From: an uncultured Sphingomonadales bacterium
GTDB taxonomy: Bacteria > Pseudomonadota > Alphaproteobacteria > Sphingomonadales > Sphingomonadaceae
Reading direction: 5' to 3'
Length of the DNA: 64,000 nt
Assembly: GCA_903821605.1 (NCBI GenBank)
Contig: CAIJLZ010000012.1
Coordinates: 62,001 to 126,000, forward strand
Shown: piece after piece, positions 63,902 through 64,000 of the stretch
Layout: each line of letters begins with the position of its first letter
Position numbering within the stretch: the stretch's first letter is position 1
Position numbers and translations under genes: made by a program
Notes under the pieces: model-generated
The model's input: the letters and a program-made list of their open reading frames with translations, nothing else
The model's database searches: none
What the model was told of the DNA's origin: nothing

Positions 63902-64000
63902 CCCTCTCTCCTCGACCCGTTCGGCAAGATCATATGTCGCCCACTGCCCGCTTGTCACCTTCCTTGCGCCAAGCGGGCGCATGGATCAGGCCAGCACTTC

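Overview
The window is GC-rich, tightly packed bacterial DNA. Gene families, codon use, a glycine/arginine-tailed RhlE helicase, a BTLCP-type transglutaminase and a compact gsp locus suggest an alphaproteobacterium, probably Sphingomonadales. That placement is inference, because no rRNA or tRNA gene is present to fix it.

Layout. (1) 1-2,110: unrecognised small genes, rlmJ, and a decayed IS6-family transposase start. (2) 2,066-10,420: an accessory block of a secreted amidohydrolase, a class II aldolase-like protein, an 82-aa protein, an AtuA/DUF1446 protein, a Crp/Fnr regulator, a cupin and a secreted formylglycine-type sulfatase. It is bracketed by two decayed IS6-like starts in the same orientation. 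A 16-bp dyad (TGYMAC-CAAA-GTTACA) lies in two of its promoters. (3) 10,434-29,939: an acyl-CoA catabolic island with a GMC oxidoreductase, CoA ligase, nitroreductase, AMACR-type racemase, a two-gene acyl-CoA dehydrogenase, FadB/J-like fusion, thiolase, TetR regulator, two SDRs, an enoyl-CoA hydratase homologue, FadH-like dienoyl-CoA reductase and succinyl-CoA:3-ketoacid CoA-transferase. A remnant of an SdsA-type alkylsulfatase lies inside it. A dyad TATAAYGCRTTATA occurs at three promoters and is probably the TetR operator. The set fits beta-oxidation of a methyl-branched (terpenoid, steroid side-chain or branched alkyl) substrate.

(4) 30,030-34,817: LysR regulator, RhlE RNA helicase with a GDRRPA-repeat tail, POT peptide transporter, small cytochrome c. 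(5) 34,904-40,630: a minus-strand operon (FAD oxidoreductase, GMC oxidoreductase, aldehyde dehydrogenase, LacI regulator) with a perfect LacI-type palindrome TTGAAGCGCTTCAA upstream, and a divergent thioesterase.

(6) 40,775-60,489 is the most unusual part. A two-component system converges on a minus-strand operon of four YHYH-domain secreted or lipoproteins (two subfamilies), a 206-aa exported protein of unknown family and a HupE/UreJ-like membrane protein. The last two are both predicted to begin with histidine after signal cleavage. A 300-bp AT-rich intergenic island separates this operon from a complete type II secretion locus (gspC-N plus prepilin peptidase) transcribed the other way. A secreted metal-handling system served by this machine is a plausible but untested reading.

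(7) 60,590-64,000: a small membrane protein, an SDR, an unrecognised 125-aa protein, a Nudix hydrolase and a transglutaminase-like cysteine peptidase.
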